DNA of 64,000 bases. Source: SZUA-320 sp963707875. Lineage in GTDB: Bacteria > Gemmatimonadota > Gemmatimonadetes > Gemmatimonadales > GWC2-71-9. A program made the translations under genes and the position numbers. Below, piece after piece: positions 7,858-18,028 of this stretch; position 1 is the first letter of the stretch, and every line of letters begins with the position of its first letter. The notes under the pieces are model-generated. The model worked only from the letters and a program-made list of their open reading frames with translations, searched no databases and was not told the origin of the DNA. The DNA lies in contig CAVPRU010000001.1 in the NCBI GenBank assembly GCA_963707875.1, positions 620,001 to 684,000 on the forward strand. The letters run 5' to 3'.

Positions 7858-10800
7858 ATGGTATATCTGTCGAAGCTGGCCAAGAGGCTCGCCCTCGCCG
7901 GGGGACGTGCGTCTGGCGCACTGGTTCTTTTCTACCTTGCAGGCTGTTCCTCGCCCCAGGAACGCGACTTTCTGAGCCCGAATCCGGGCACCACCGCTCC
8001 AACCCTCGTCGGCATCAGCATCTCTCCCCGGGACGTTCACGCCGCACCGGGAGAGCCGATCCACTACACCGCCACCGGTGTGACCAACCAGGGCACCAGT
8101 GTGCCGGTCACCGTCGTGTGGACGGCAAGCGGCGGGGTGATCCAGCCAGACGGCACCTTCACCCCGGACGCGATTGGCCGGTACCGGATCCGGGCCACCC
8201 AGCAGGGAGCGGCCTTCCGGGCGGACTCGGTCGAGGCCAAGGTGTATACCGAGCCGACCGACATCCTCGAGATCGAGATCAGCCCTGACTCCCAGGAGGT
8301 CGGAACCGGTGAGAGCCTCAGGCTGATCGCCCGGGCCGAACTGGGCAATGGATCCACTGGTCCTTTCGCCCCCTCTCGGCTGGGCCGCCAGCGGTGGCCG
8401 AGTCGATGGCAGCGGCTGGTTCGAGGCCCCGGAGACCGCGGGGGTGTACACCGTCAGGGCCAGGGCACCCTCGGGCGCCGAGGGACGCGGAACGGTGAAG
8501 GTAACGCTCACGCCCCGGACCCTGACCGAAATCACGATTTCCCCGAAAGTGATCACTGTCGCGGCAGGCCGCACGGAGCAGTTTAGCGTCTCCGGCCGTC
8601 TGGAGCAATGGCGGGAGGGGCCCGGTCGAGGTGGTCTGGAGTTCGACTGGGGGGGGGATCTCCGGGACTGGTGCCTTCACGGCGGGGTCCACCGCCGGTC
8701 AATACCGGGTGGTGGCTCGCCAGGCCGACGGCAGCGTGGCGGACACCGCTCTCGTGACGGTCACCGAGCCGAGCCTGGTCGGGATCACCGTGTCGCCGAG
8801 CACCAGCAGCCTCACCCCCGGTGCGCAGATCCAGGTGACCGCCCGGGGACAGTTGAGCGACGGCTCGACCCGGTTGGTCGGCGCCGCGTGGCAGGCCACC
8901 GGCGGGACCGTCACGGCCGGCGGGGTGTATACCGCCGGGACAGCGCCGGGCAGCTTCCGGGTGATCGGCACGGTTGCCGGGACGCCGTTTGCCGACACGA
9001 TGGCGGTGACCGTGAGCCTCCCGGTCGCCACGCTGACCAGCCTGATCCTCAACCCGGGCACGGTCAGCGTCCCGGCCGGCACCACTCGCCAGTTCGCGGT
9101 GGTCGCCAGCTGGAGCGACGGTTCCACGGGCACCCCCCAGCTCGCCTGGGAGGCCACCGGGGGCACCATCACCAGCGCCGGGCTGTACACCGCGGGAACC
9201 ACCCAGGGGATCTTCCGGGTCATCGCCCGCGAGCTGGGCAGCGGCAAGGCGGACACCAGCACGGTGGCGGTGACCGAGGCGGTGCTTCAGTCCCTGGTCC
9301 TCAACCCGTCGAGCGTCACCCTCAGCCAGGGTCAGACCCGGCAGTTCCAGGTGGCGGCCCTCTGGAGCGATGGAGGGACCGCTCCGCCCGCAGTCACCTG
9401 GTCCTCCACTGGGGGGAGCATCACCCCGGGAGGGCTCTTCACCGCCGGCGCCAATCCAGGCACCTGGCCGCTGATCGCGACCCACGCCGAGGGGACGCTG
9501 GCGGACACCGCCTGGGTGACCATCGATCTGCCGGCCCCCACCCTGCTGGCGCTGACCCTCACGCCGGCCTCGGTCACCGTGGCCCCGGGTGGAACGGTCC
9601 AGTTCGGGGTGAGCGGGACCTGGTCCAACGGGGGCTGGGGCATCCCGCCGGCCACCTGGTCGGCCACCGGGGGGACCATCACCGCCTCCGGGCTCTACAC
9701 GGCGGGTGGGAGCCCTGGGGGGTATCGGGTCATCGCCACCCACACGGGCGGCGTCCGGGCCGACACATCCACGGTCGTCGTGAGCGAGGCGGCTCCGGCG
9801 CTGGTGAGCCTTCGGGTCTCGCCCAAACCGACCACCGTCCAGTCCGGCGGCACCCGTCAGTTTGCGGTGTCCGCGCTCTGGTCGGACGGATCCACGGTCA
9901 CTCCGGGGGTCAACTGGTCGGCCACCGGCGGGACCATCACCAACGGCGGGCTCTACCTGGCACCCAACGGCGCGGGGAATCTTCTGGTGGTGGCGGCCCA
10001 TGCCGGAGGGACCCTCCGGGACACGGTGCCGGTCACTGTAACACTGCCGCCACAGGTGGTCGCCCTCCGGGTGACCCCGGACAGCGTCAGTCTCGGGTCC
10101 GGCGGGACGCAGGCCTTCGGCGCGGTCGCGGTCTACGACCAGGGGGGAACGGCGTCGGTGCCGGTCACCTGGTCAGCCACCGGAGGCACGGTGAATGCTT
10201 CCGGGGTGTATACAGCGGGCGGAACCGCGGGTACATTCCGGGTGATTGGGACGGCCCAGGCGACGGGACACGCCGACACTTCGGTGGTGGTGATCGTGGC
10301 CCCGGTGGTCACGTCGTTTGTCCTGATGCCGGGGAGCGCGACGGTTCCGACCGGCGGGACGGTGCAGTTCAGTACCACCGTCACCTGGTCGGATGGGGCA
10401 TCCCGGTCGGTCTCCAGAACCTTCAGTGCAACCGGGGGGGCACGATTTCCTCAGCAGGGCTCTTCACCGCGGGCAGTCAGCTCGGCACGTTTGTGGTCAT
10501 CGCCACCTGCGGCTGTGGTATTTCCGACACGTCGGCGGTGGTGGTTCAGGCGGCACCGCCCCGGCGGCGACTGTCACGTCCTTTGTGCTGACCCCCGAAG
10601 GCCGCGACGGTCCAGCCGGGTGGCACGGTGCAGTTCATGTCGACCGCGCTCTGGTCGGACGGGGTACCAAGGACCGTCGCGGTCAGCTACAGCGCGACCG
10701 GGGGCTCGATCGACGCGACGGGGCTCTACACGGCGGGCGGCCAGGACGGGAACTATCGGGTCATTGCCACCTGTGGGTGTGGACTGGCCGACACCTCGAC

Positions 10801-11889
10801 GGTGGTGATTCAGGCGGCGCCTCCGGCACCGACGGTTACGGCCTTCGTGATGTTGCCGGGCACGGCGACGGTCCAGGCCGGTGGGACGGTGCCATTCAGT
10901 ACCACCGTCACCTGGTCGGACGGACAACCTCACCCTGCAACACATCACCTACAGCGCGACGGGGGGTACCATTACCTCAAGCGGGCTCTTCACCGCGGGC
11001 GCTCAGCTCGGCAGCTTCCTGGTCATCGCGTCGTGCAGTTGCGGGCCTGCCGACACGAGCACCGTGACCATTCAGGCTGCGGGTGGCGGTGGAGTGGTCT
11101 ACTTCGATGAGGACTGGTCCTCGGGGGATTTCAACCGGACCCAGAATGGATTCAAGTGGGGGGGGCGAAGCGGTGGCAGTGGCGATGTGGCACCCCTAAT
11201 CACGACCACCAACCCGTTCCCTGGGAAGACGTATTCCGCTCAGTTCCAGTACGGCGGGAACCTGAACCCCAACGACGATGCATGGTCCGAACTTCGGATC
11301 GTGTTCGGCACGCCGCTGACAGAGTACTACCTGCGCGTCTGGCTGTATTTCCCCGATGACGATGACACCGCCCTGGGCACCGCCGGCTACTACCACCGGA
11401 GCCCGCCGGATGGCGGGACCAACAACAAGCTGTGGACCTCGTGGAGCGGGTCGTACGGGGGTGCCAACACCAGCAGCGGGTGGGAGACCCGATTGACCCT
11501 CGGGACCTCCCCTCCGGGGGGAAGCAGGGTCTTTCCGAAGTACCAAAAAGTAGATCCTGTCACCGGATCCAATCAGGGAACTGGTCAGCATGGGATGGGG
11601 ATTCATGACCCGTTGGTACACATGACCAACGATCGTGGGCGGTGGATGAAGGTGCAGATGCGTGTGAAGGTAGCGAGTTCCCTCGCAGCGTCAGACGGAA
11701 TCCTGGAAATGTGGAAGGACGGTGTCCTGGTACAGCGGGACGCCGGCATTCCGAACGCGGCCTTCAACCCGGCGAACAACGGGCACACCGAGGGCTACAT
11801 ACTTGGTTGGATGAACAGCGGGTTCGACCAAGACTACCCGAATCTGGCTTGGCCCAGTGAAGATGACTTCCACCCTGATTCCGGATTGA
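7858..11889 (+). CDS. Giant surface lipoprotein: ~12 Ig-like (Big_2) repeats plus C-terminal jelly-roll domain; frame interrupted
   Basis: ATG 7858 begins a lipoprotein signal ending in LAGC. About twelve repeats of ~85 aa follow, each of the form 'L..L.v.P...tv..Ggt.qF', 'W.atGGtIt..GlYtaG', 'y.ViA...g..aDTs.vtV'. Repeats 10-12 share a CGCG or CSCG variant. From ~11097 a ~260-aa domain (VVYFDEDWSSGDF, NDDAWSELRIVF, GRWMKVQMRVKV, GYILGWMNSGFD) looks like a concanavalin-type beta-jelly roll as in polysaccharide lyases and glucanases. About six single-base shifts interrupt the frame (near 8375, 8600, 10437, 10600, 10925, 11835). The last one restores the ending TRIWLGPVKMTSTLIPD and the stop at 11887-11889. 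It may be a long adhesin or glycan-binding/cleaving protein at the cell surface. Confidence 0.75.
10368..10393 (+). repeat. 26-bp exact repeat, copy 1 (Ig unit 10)
   Basis: The same 26 bases recur at 10895-10920 in Ig unit 12, both encoding the stretch FSTTVTWSD. Identity at DNA level, against diverged flanks, points to recent unit duplication or gene conversion inside the array. Confidence 0.8.
10895..10920 (+). repeat. 26-bp exact repeat, copy 2 (Ig unit 12)
   Basis: Second copy of the 26-base segment at 10368-10393. Unit 11, between them, has diverged at the same place. Confidence 0.8.
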
Positions 11890-11944
11890 GGGAGTCAAGG
11901 AGATCCGCTCCCATCTGAAGCAGTGAGACCCCGCAGGTCCCGGA

Positions 11945-11977
11945 GGGGGGAGCGCCTGGAAGTGGCTCCCCCCTTCT
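11945..11977 (+). terminator. Rho-independent terminator after the Ig-repeat gene
   Basis: ggggggagc (11945-11953) pairs with gctcccccc (11965-11973) around an 11-base loop, followed by ttcttatatt. It lies ~55 bases after the restored stop codon. Confidence 0.8.
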
Positions 11978-12026
11978 TATATTCCGGTTGGGGACCCACG
12001 GCGATGGTGACCCACTTCCACAACCC

Positions 12027-12046
12027 AGGAGGTAGGAATTTCCTCC
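12027..12046 (+). promoter_or_regulatory. Strong Shine-Dalgarno inside a small hairpin
   Basis: AGGAGG at 12027-12032 is the best ribosome site near the start of the next gene. The bases ggagg (12028-12032) can pair with cctcc (12042-12046) over a 9-base loop. This would hide the site and the only nearby in-frame start-like codon, ATT 12038. Confidence 0.4.
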
Positions 12047-14275
12047 CATCAAGGGACCTCAAGGCCGGAGCGGGTCCTGCTTGTCTGGGATGCCGACTAC
12101 CCGTGGGACGTCCGGGTCGAGAAATTCGGGCTGGCGCTGAACTCGGCGGGGTACGAGGTCCACGTTCTCGCCCGGAACCGGCGCCGAGACCCGGTTGAGG
12201 AGCAGGTCGGACCGTTCCTCGTTCACCGGCTCCACCCGCTGCCTTCCTGGCTGGGCAGGCTCAACAATACCTGGACTTTCCCGGCTTTCATCAACCCGCT
12301 ATGGTATCGTCGCTTGACGGCTGTCATCAACAGCGTCAAGCCCTCAGTCATTATCTGCCGAGATCTCCCCCTGGCACCCCTCACGGTCCGTGTCGGTCAC
12401 CTTCGCGGTATCCCAGTCGTCATGGACATGGCGGAGGCCTACCCGGACATGATCCGGAATGTCTGGCTCTTTGGGCCCCGCAAGGTCCGGAATCTGGTAA
12501 TTCGGAATCCGTTTTTCGCCGACCTAGTGGAACGGTGGACCGTGCGTCACCTGGACAAGATCCTGGTGGTTGTCGAGGAGTCTGCTGACCGACTGCAGCG
12601 AATGGGTGTCCCAGCGTCACGAATCGCCCTGGTATCCAACACCCCTGTTCCCGGTCGGTTCGAAGAGCCCCGCCCGGACTCGGCGGTTGGGAGCCTGAGT
12701 CTCCTTTACATCGGCTTGTTGGGCCGGTCCCGTGGGATGGAAATCGCCCTCCGGGGACTTGCGGAGTACATCCGGCGTGGCAAGCAGGCAACGCTCACGA
12801 TCGGGGGCACCGGCGTGGCGGAAGCCAGCTTGAAGCGTCTGACCCGTCGGCTGGGCCTCACAGAGCATGTCCAGTTCCTTGGCTGGGTACCACCGGAGGC
12901 CCACCCCGGCCTCCTCGCTGGCGCCTCGGTTGGATTGGTTCCCCATCGGAGATGCCCCCACTGGGACGTCACGATCCCCAACAAGCTCTTCGACTACATG
13001 GCCGCCGGACTCCCGGTCCTGGTATCGGACCCTCCCCCGATCAAGCGGGTTGTAGAGGAGACAGGATCCGGCCTGGTCTACCAGGACGACGACCCCAACG
13101 GCTTTGCCACGGTCCTCGAGGCCATGGAAGACCCCGGTACCCGACTGGAGATGGCCGCCCGGGGCCGGGCAGCCGTCCAGGAACGGTATAACTGGGAAGT
13201 GGATTCGAGAGCGTTGCTGGCGGCAGTGGCTGAGCTCGTTGGCCGCGGGCGGCCAGCTCCTTCGACCGAGCCCATTGCGGTTGGCACCCTCATGAGCGAC
13301 TCAACGGGACCGACCTTCTCAGTAGTGGTCCCAGTCAAGAACAAGATCGCGTTCCTGAAGCCGTTTCTCGATTCGCTCGATGCCGCCGTGGCAGCCCTGC
13401 CAGCAGGAAGCGTCGAAGTCGTCCTGGTCGATAACCAGTCGACCGATGGAGCCCGCGAGTTGCTTCACACCCGTTACCCCAAGGGCGTGACGCACCTCAT
13501 CAGCGATGCCTCCACCGTTGCGGCGGTGCGCAACCTCGGCGCAGCAGCATCGCATGGCGAGACCCTGGTGTTTCTCGACTCCGACTGCCTGATCCCCGAG
13601 GGGTTTTTCTCCCAAGTAAACACCGTGCTGCAACGGAGCAGCGCCGCGGCGGTGGGCCACAAGGTTCGGTATGTCGAGACCTCCTGGATAGAACGGGTGT
13701 GGAACAACCTCCACTTCATGCCTGAGGAGGGACCCACCCGTTGGCTCCCGGGCGCCTGCTTTTCCGTCCGCAGGACCTCCTTTGAGGCGGTGGGCGGCTT
13801 CCGAGGAGAGCTGGCCAGCGGAGAAGATGTTGACCTGGCCGCCCGGCTGACCGCAAACGGCCACCTCGTATGGTCGTCGCCGCAGCTGGTCATCACCCAC
13901 CTCGACAACCCGCGGACCCTGAGGACGTTCTTCGCCAAGGAGGTCTGGCGGGGGCTGGGGGCCCGGCAGACCTCAAACGGGATCGTCAGGAACCGGGTGG
14001 TGATCATGGCGCTCGCCTACCTGCTCTCGCTAGCAGCGGCTGTCATGATCGTCCCATGGCCAGGGATTTCACTCCTGACACGGCTAGTAACTGGTGTAGC
14101 CCTCCTCGTTGGGGTACCACTCCTTACCGTCGCCTACAGAGTCGGCCAGCTCGAACCCGGGAAGCGGGCGCTGGCCCTCCGCGAAGCGGCTCCGGCCACT
14201 CTCTTGTACGCGGTCTATTACCTGGCAAGGGCGCGGGCCCTGACCCTCGGGATCCCCCGAAGGACCACCCCCTGA
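12038..14275 (+). CDS. Family 4 glycosyltransferase fused to a family 2 glycosyltransferase
   Basis: The single frame encodes ~745 aa. The first part (VLLVWDADYPWDVRVEKFG, DMAEAYPDMIRNVWLFG, YIGLLGRSRGMEIALRGL, NKLFDYMAAGLPVLVSD) is a GT4 enzyme. From MSDSTGPTFSVVVPVKNK (ATG 13292) it is a GT2 enzyme with VFLDSDCLIPEGF, the acceptor motif GEDVDLAARL and two C-terminal helices. No ATG, GTG or TTG precedes the GT4 homology in frame before TTG 12314, so the start is unclear; ATT 12038 after AGGAGG is the best position. The fusion may be an artefact: one frame over, a TGA overlaps ATG 13292 as ATGA, the usual gene junction here. Both halves are cytoplasmic sugar transferases. Confidence 0.75.
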   Translation: MSSHQGTSRPERVLLVWDADYPWDVRVEKFGLALNSAGYEVHVLARNRRRDPVEEQVGPFLVHRLHPLPSWLGRLNNTWTFPAFINPLWYRRLTAVINSVKPSVIICRDLPLAPLTVRVGHLRGIPVVMDMAEAYPDMIRNVWLFGPRKVRNLVIRNPFFADLVERWTVRHLDKILVVVEESADRLQRMGVPASRIALVSNTPVPGRFEEPRPDSAVGSLSLLYIGLLGRSRGMEIALRGLAEYIRRGKQATLTIGGTGVAEASLKRLTRRLGLTEHVQFLGWVPPEAHPGLLAGASVGLVPHRRCPHWDVTIPNKLFDYMAAGLPVLVSDPPPIKRVVEETGSGLVYQDDDPNGFATVLEAMEDPGTRLEMAARGRAAVQERYNWEVDSRALLAAVAELVGRGRPAPSTEPIAVGTLMSDSTGPTFSVVVPVKNKIAFLKPFLDSLDAAVAALPAGSVEVVLVDNQSTDGARELLHTRYPKGVTHLISDASTVAAVRNLGAAASHGETLVFLDSDCLIPEGFFSQVNTVLQRSSAAAVGHKVRYVETSWIERVWNNLHFMPEEGPTRWLPGACFSVRRTSFEAVGGFRGELASGEDVDLAARLTANGHLVWSSPQLVITHLDNPRTLRTFFAKEVWRGLGARQTSNGIVRNRVVIMALAYLLSLAAAVMIVPWPGISLLTRLVTGVALLVGVPLLTVAYRVGQLEPGKRALALREAAPATLLYAVYYLARARALTLGIPRRTTP

Positions 14276-14444
14276 ACGGGCTTGTGGCTGTGGTATCGTT
14301 TCGTCGGCCGCCGGTGGCACGATCAATGCGGCCGGGTATATGCAGCGGGTGAAACTGCGGATACATTCCGAGTGACCACCAGGGAGGGGGCGTTGGACAC
14401 ACCTCCTGGCCGGTCAGGGTCACTCACAACGCCACGGGGGCAGC
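14276..14444 (+). pseudogene. Remnant of Ig-like repeat sequence, 5' end of the sibling lipoprotein missing
   Basis: Different frames of this stretch encode recognisable pieces of the Ig unit: SSAAGGTINAAG, then YAAGETADTFRVTTREG, then NATGGSMTPATL running into the next gene. These match 'WSATGGTIT..GLYTAG...FRVIAT' in the gene at 7858-11889. No signal peptide or complete unit precedes them, and the glycosyltransferase stop is only ~25 bases upstream. The sibling gene has therefore lost its 5' end, in addition to carrying small indels. Confidence 0.65.
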
Positions 14445-15593
14445 ATGACTCCAGCGACTCTTGTCACGGCGGCCAGTCGGCTCTGCAGAGTCCTGGTGGT
14501 GGTATCCTGTGGATGCGGGATGGCGGACGGCAGTACGACCTCCGCCCAGACCAGCGGTGGGCCAGTCACGATCTCCATCATGATCAGCCCACGCACAGCG
14601 ACCCTTGCCACGGGCGAAGTCTACCAATTCAGCAGCACGGTGACCTTCCCCGATGGCACAACGTCCACCACAGAACCGGTGACCTACGGCATCACCGGGG
14701 GGTACGTGACTGCCAGCGGCCAACTCCAGGCGGCCCGGCAACCCGGGAGCTACCACCTGGTGGTCCACCATTCGTCGGGAGCCCGAGATTCCGCCACCGT
14801 GACAGTGATCGTCCCCGCGACCCCCTACTTCAAGGAAGGGTTCGAGTCGGGAGACCTCAAGACCAATCAGGATGGATTCCGCTGGGCCGGCGGGCAAGGT
14901 GGTGCCGGAGGCGACGAGATGCCGGTTGTCACCGGGGACATCGCCCGGACGGGGACGAAGAGCCTCAGATTCCGCTTTGTAGGCGGTCCAAGCAGTGACG
15001 ACGCCTGGAGCGAGCAGCGCTTCAAACTCGGCCTGAGATTGAGCGAGGTCTACCTGTCGTTCTCTCTGTACATCCCCGGCCCCGGTGATGCATACCTCGG
15101 TACCGCGTCGTACCGCCACCGTCAGGACCCCACTTCCCCCGCGTCGATTAACAACAAGGTCTTTCGCCTCTGGGACATTGAGTACGGTCGGAGCGATGTG
15201 CAGTTCGGGTTTTCAACCCGGCTGATGCCGGGCGACCTGTCGCGGCTCACGAGAGAATGGCTCGTGAGAGGGGCGGACGGGCGGCTCCAGGAGTACTCCA
15301 CGGGGAATGTCTATCCGGACTGGATCACTGATCAGGACCGGGGACACTGGATGCGGGTCCAGATCCGAGGGCGTCTTTCAAGAGGGCCGGACGCGAAGGA
15401 CGGCCTGATCCAGGTCTGGAAGAATGGCAACCTGGTCGTGGACCAACAGGGTATGGACTTCTGGAGCGACCGGGCCGGAGCGAACAACTACTTTCTCAAT
15501 GGTTACCTGCTCGGATGGGCCAATAGCGGATTTGACGAGACCACCCACATGTATATTGACGACGTGGTGATCTCCGCCACGCCCACCCCCTGA
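14445..15593 (+). CDS. Truncated sibling of the Ig-repeat lipoprotein: one Ig-like unit plus jelly-roll domain
   Basis: 382 aa. The first ~35 residues (VLVVVSCGCGMADGST) are the tail of an Ig unit, equal to VVIATCGCGISDTS in the large gene. One complete Ig-like unit follows (ISIMISPRTATLATGEVYQF to SATVTVIV). The remaining ~260 aa (YFKEGFESGDLKTNQDGFRW, SDDAWSEQRFKLG, GHWMRVQIRGRL, YLLGWANSGFDETTHMYIDD) align along their length with the C-terminal domain at 11097-11889. No signal peptide exists, so unless it is expressed from a lost upstream part it is probably non-functional or cytoplasmic. The domain resembles concanavalin-fold polysaccharide lyases; no catalytic residue can be assigned. 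Confidence 0.7.
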   Translation: MTPATLVTAASRLCRVLVVVSCGCGMADGSTTSAQTSGGPVTISIMISPRTATLATGEVYQFSSTVTFPDGTTSTTEPVTYGITGGYVTASGQLQAARQPGSYHLVVHHSSGARDSATVTVIVPATPYFKEGFESGDLKTNQDGFRWAGGQGGAGGDEMPVVTGDIARTGTKSLRFRFVGGPSSDDAWSEQRFKLGLRLSEVYLSFSLYIPGPGDAYLGTASYRHRQDPTSPASINNKVFRLWDIEYGRSDVQFGFSTRLMPGDLSRLTREWLVRGADGRLQEYSTGNVYPDWITDQDRGHWMRVQIRGRLSRGPDAKDGLIQVWKNGNLVVDQQGMDFWSDRAGANNYFLNGYLLGWANSGFDETTHMYIDDVVISATPTP

Positions 15594-15640
15594 CACAAGT
15601 TCTCTCCTTCCTTGAGCACCGACTTGGGTAGGACCAGCCT

Positions 15641-16741
15641 GTGACACACCTGGTCGCGGTCGGAGACCTGGTCTTGGGCGACAGCGCCACCAGTCCGGGG
15701 TTCGGATTCAACAGTCGGTACAGCGTCGATGGTCTGGCCGAGCCACTCATGGGTGTCCGATCGGCGTTCGCCGCGGGAGATATCGTCTTCGGCAACCTGG
15801 AGGCGGTCCTCGCCACCACAGGGCTTGATGCCAGGCGACACCACACCGTCCACATGCGCGGGGCGGTCCGCTACGCCGCAGATCTCAGAACCGCGGGCTT
15901 TACGGTCCTCAATGTCGCCAACAATCACGCCAATCAGCACGGGGACGACGCGTTCCATGAGATGTGTGATCACTTGCAGGCGGCAGGGCTGGCTGTCTGC
16001 GGTCTGCCGGGTGCGGACGGGTGGTGCACCAAGCCGGTCGTGCTGAACGGCACTGACGGCGAGACCGTGGGGCTACTCGGGTATTCAATGCATCCCCGAC
16101 AGTACTTCCCCCATCGACCCCCTCCATTCGCGGAGGCTACCCAGGAGGAGATACTCCAGGAGATCGGGCGGCTGAGGTCGCAGGTGACCCACGTCGTCGT
16201 GTCGATCCACTGGGGGCTTGAGTTTGTGCCGGCGCCGTCAGAGGAAGAAGTCGGTCTGGGCCGCGCCATGCTTCGTGCCGGCGCCTCGGTCGTGCTGGGC
16301 CATCACCCCCATGTGGTCCGCCCCGTTGAACAGTCCGCCAACGGGGTCATTGCCTACAGCCTGGGCAACCTGGTCTCGGACATGCTCTGGGCTCCCACGG
16401 TCAGGACCGGGCTCATCCTCGCGTGTCAGCTCGGCCCGGAAGGCCCCGCCGAGCTAGTCCTCACCGAGACCCGGCTGGACGGCCAGTATCGGGCTTTCCC
16501 AACGGGAACACCAGCTGCAGTTGCCCCGTCTGCCGTCCGGTCCCTGGGGACTGCACAGTACCGGCGGACAGCCGCCCAAGCCGAGCGGATGATGCGCCGG
16601 AGCAAGTACCGACACCTGCTGGCCAATCTCCCCTCAGCAGACTGGTCCCTGGCGGCTCAGATGTTGGCCGGAGTGGTCCGGGGCCGAGTGGTGAAACATG
16701 ACCGGATGAGCCCTCACCGGGAGGGTGATCGTGTCGGGTAG
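15641..16741 (+). CDS. CapA-like protein (poly-gamma-glutamate capsule family, metallophosphatase fold)
   Basis: 366 aa from GTG 15641. Family motifs appear in order: VAVGDLVLGD, VFGNLEAVL, NVANNHANQHG, VVSIHWGLEF, VVLGHHPHVVRPVE and AYSLGNLVSD. These are the metal-binding positions of the PGA_cap domain. No N-terminal membrane helix is visible, unlike Bacillus CapA. Its partner downstream is CapK-like, a pairing seen in capsule loci. Its exact reaction is not established for such paralogues; capsule polymer attachment or turnover is the usual suggestion. The GTG overlaps no other gene, and the stop overlaps the next start by 11 bases. Confidence 0.85.
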   Translation: MTHLVAVGDLVLGDSATSPGFGFNSRYSVDGLAEPLMGVRSAFAAGDIVFGNLEAVLATTGLDARRHHTVHMRGAVRYAADLRTAGFTVLNVANNHANQHGDDAFHEMCDHLQAAGLAVCGLPGADGWCTKPVVLNGTDGETVGLLGYSMHPRQYFPHRPPPFAEATQEEILQEIGRLRSQVTHVVVSIHWGLEFVPAPSEEEVGLGRAMLRAGASVVLGHHPHVVRPVEQSANGVIAYSLGNLVSDMLWAPTVRTGLILACQLGPEGPAELVLTETRLDGQYRAFPTGTPAAVAPSAVRSLGTAQYRRTAAQAERMMRRSKYRHLLANLPSADWSLAAQMLAGVVRGRVVKHDRMSPHREGDRVG

Positions 16742-18022
16742 CATGTACCTTGCCGCTCAGTGGCTGCGCGGAGGTGCCACTCCCGCCATGATCCGGACTG
16801 CATCCGAGATCCTCCACCGGGACCAGGCTGCCTTGGACAGCTACCTCAGCGCCAGGCTAAGGGCTCAGTTCGGCCCTGAGGCCGGACGGCCGGGATGGCT
16901 GGCCCAACAGCCGACGGTGGTCAGAACCGAATTACTCGAGGCGCATCAGGAGGAGATCACCACCGGCAATCGTAGGGGACGCGAAGTGCGCCGCACCAGC
17001 GGCTCGACCGGCACCCCGTTCCGGTTCGTCAAGAGCACCGAGATGACGGCCTGGATGGATGCCGCGATGTGGGCCGCCTACGCGTGGCATGGGATCCATC
17101 CGGGGGACCGACAACTGCGGTTCTGGGGGATGCCACCCCAGGGAGCGGCGCGAGCCAAGAAACGACTGATCGACTGGGTCTCGGACCGGATCCGGTACGA
17201 CGCTTTCTCGCAATCCGCGGTTGCCGCAAGGCGGTTCCTCCTGCGGGCAGTTCGGTTTGGCCCCCGCTACGCCTACGGCTACCCTACCCTGATGGCGGCC
17301 TTTGCCGCTGACTGCATCGCGCAAGGGTTCGACGGACAGAACCTCGGGCTGAAAGTCGTGATCTCTACCGGAGAGGTGCTGCAGCCTGCCCAAAGCAAGC
17401 TGCTGAAGGCGTTTTTCGGCTGCCCCGTCGTCAATGAGTACGGCTGCACGGAAAGTGGGGTCCTGGCCTTTGGCTGTGAGCACGGGACCAGTCACCTTGT
17501 TCCGGTCGCCGCCCTGGCGGAGATCGTGGATTCGGAGGGCCGAGCAGTACCGCCCCAGGGGAGATCGGCGAGGTGGTGGTGACCGATCTCTACGGCGGGA
17601 TACTCCCGTTGTTGCGGTATCGGCTGCATGACCGGGCGGCAACCGCGCCGACCGGTACCTGCCGGTGTGGCCGCTCCCTCCCGGAACTGTCAGTCGCGGT
17701 CGGCCGGCAGGATGCCTTCATCAGGACACCTTCTGGCCGCGAGATCTACGATGCCATCCTGGCGTATTCGGTCCCCGACAGTGTCCAGCGGTTCCGTGCG
17801 AGTCAGACCGCACTCGACCGGATTGAGGTGCGTCTGGTACCGCGGCCCGGAGTGGACAGCACGTCGGCGGCCCGGGACACTGTGAAGTCGTGGGAGGCGG
17901 CCTTGGGGGGGGAGATCAGAGTCGAGGCGACGATCGTTCCGGATCTCCCGTTCGATGCATCTGGAAAGTTGAAGTACTTCCTGCCCCTCGGGCTCCGACA
18001 TGGGGTAAGCCAGGTGAGGTGA
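16731..18022 (+). CDS. CapK / phenylacetate-CoA ligase-like AMP-forming enzyme, frame interrupted
   Basis: About 430 aa. The AMP-binding P-loop RTSGSTGTPFRF is followed by NEYGCTESGVLAFGCE (adenylate-binding region). In the next frame come VVVTDLYGGILPLLRYRLHD (the hinge region) and the C-terminal domain ending FDASGKLKYFLPL, which holds the catalytic-type Lys. One shift near 17550-17565 separates them; GEIGEVVVTD is restored by a single-base change. GTG 16731 was chosen for GGAGG six bases upstream. The family adenylates carboxylic acids. In capsule loci (CapK) the acid is unknown; it could activate an acyl group or sugar acid for transfer. Confidence 0.8.
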
Positions 18023-18028
18023 GCCGGG

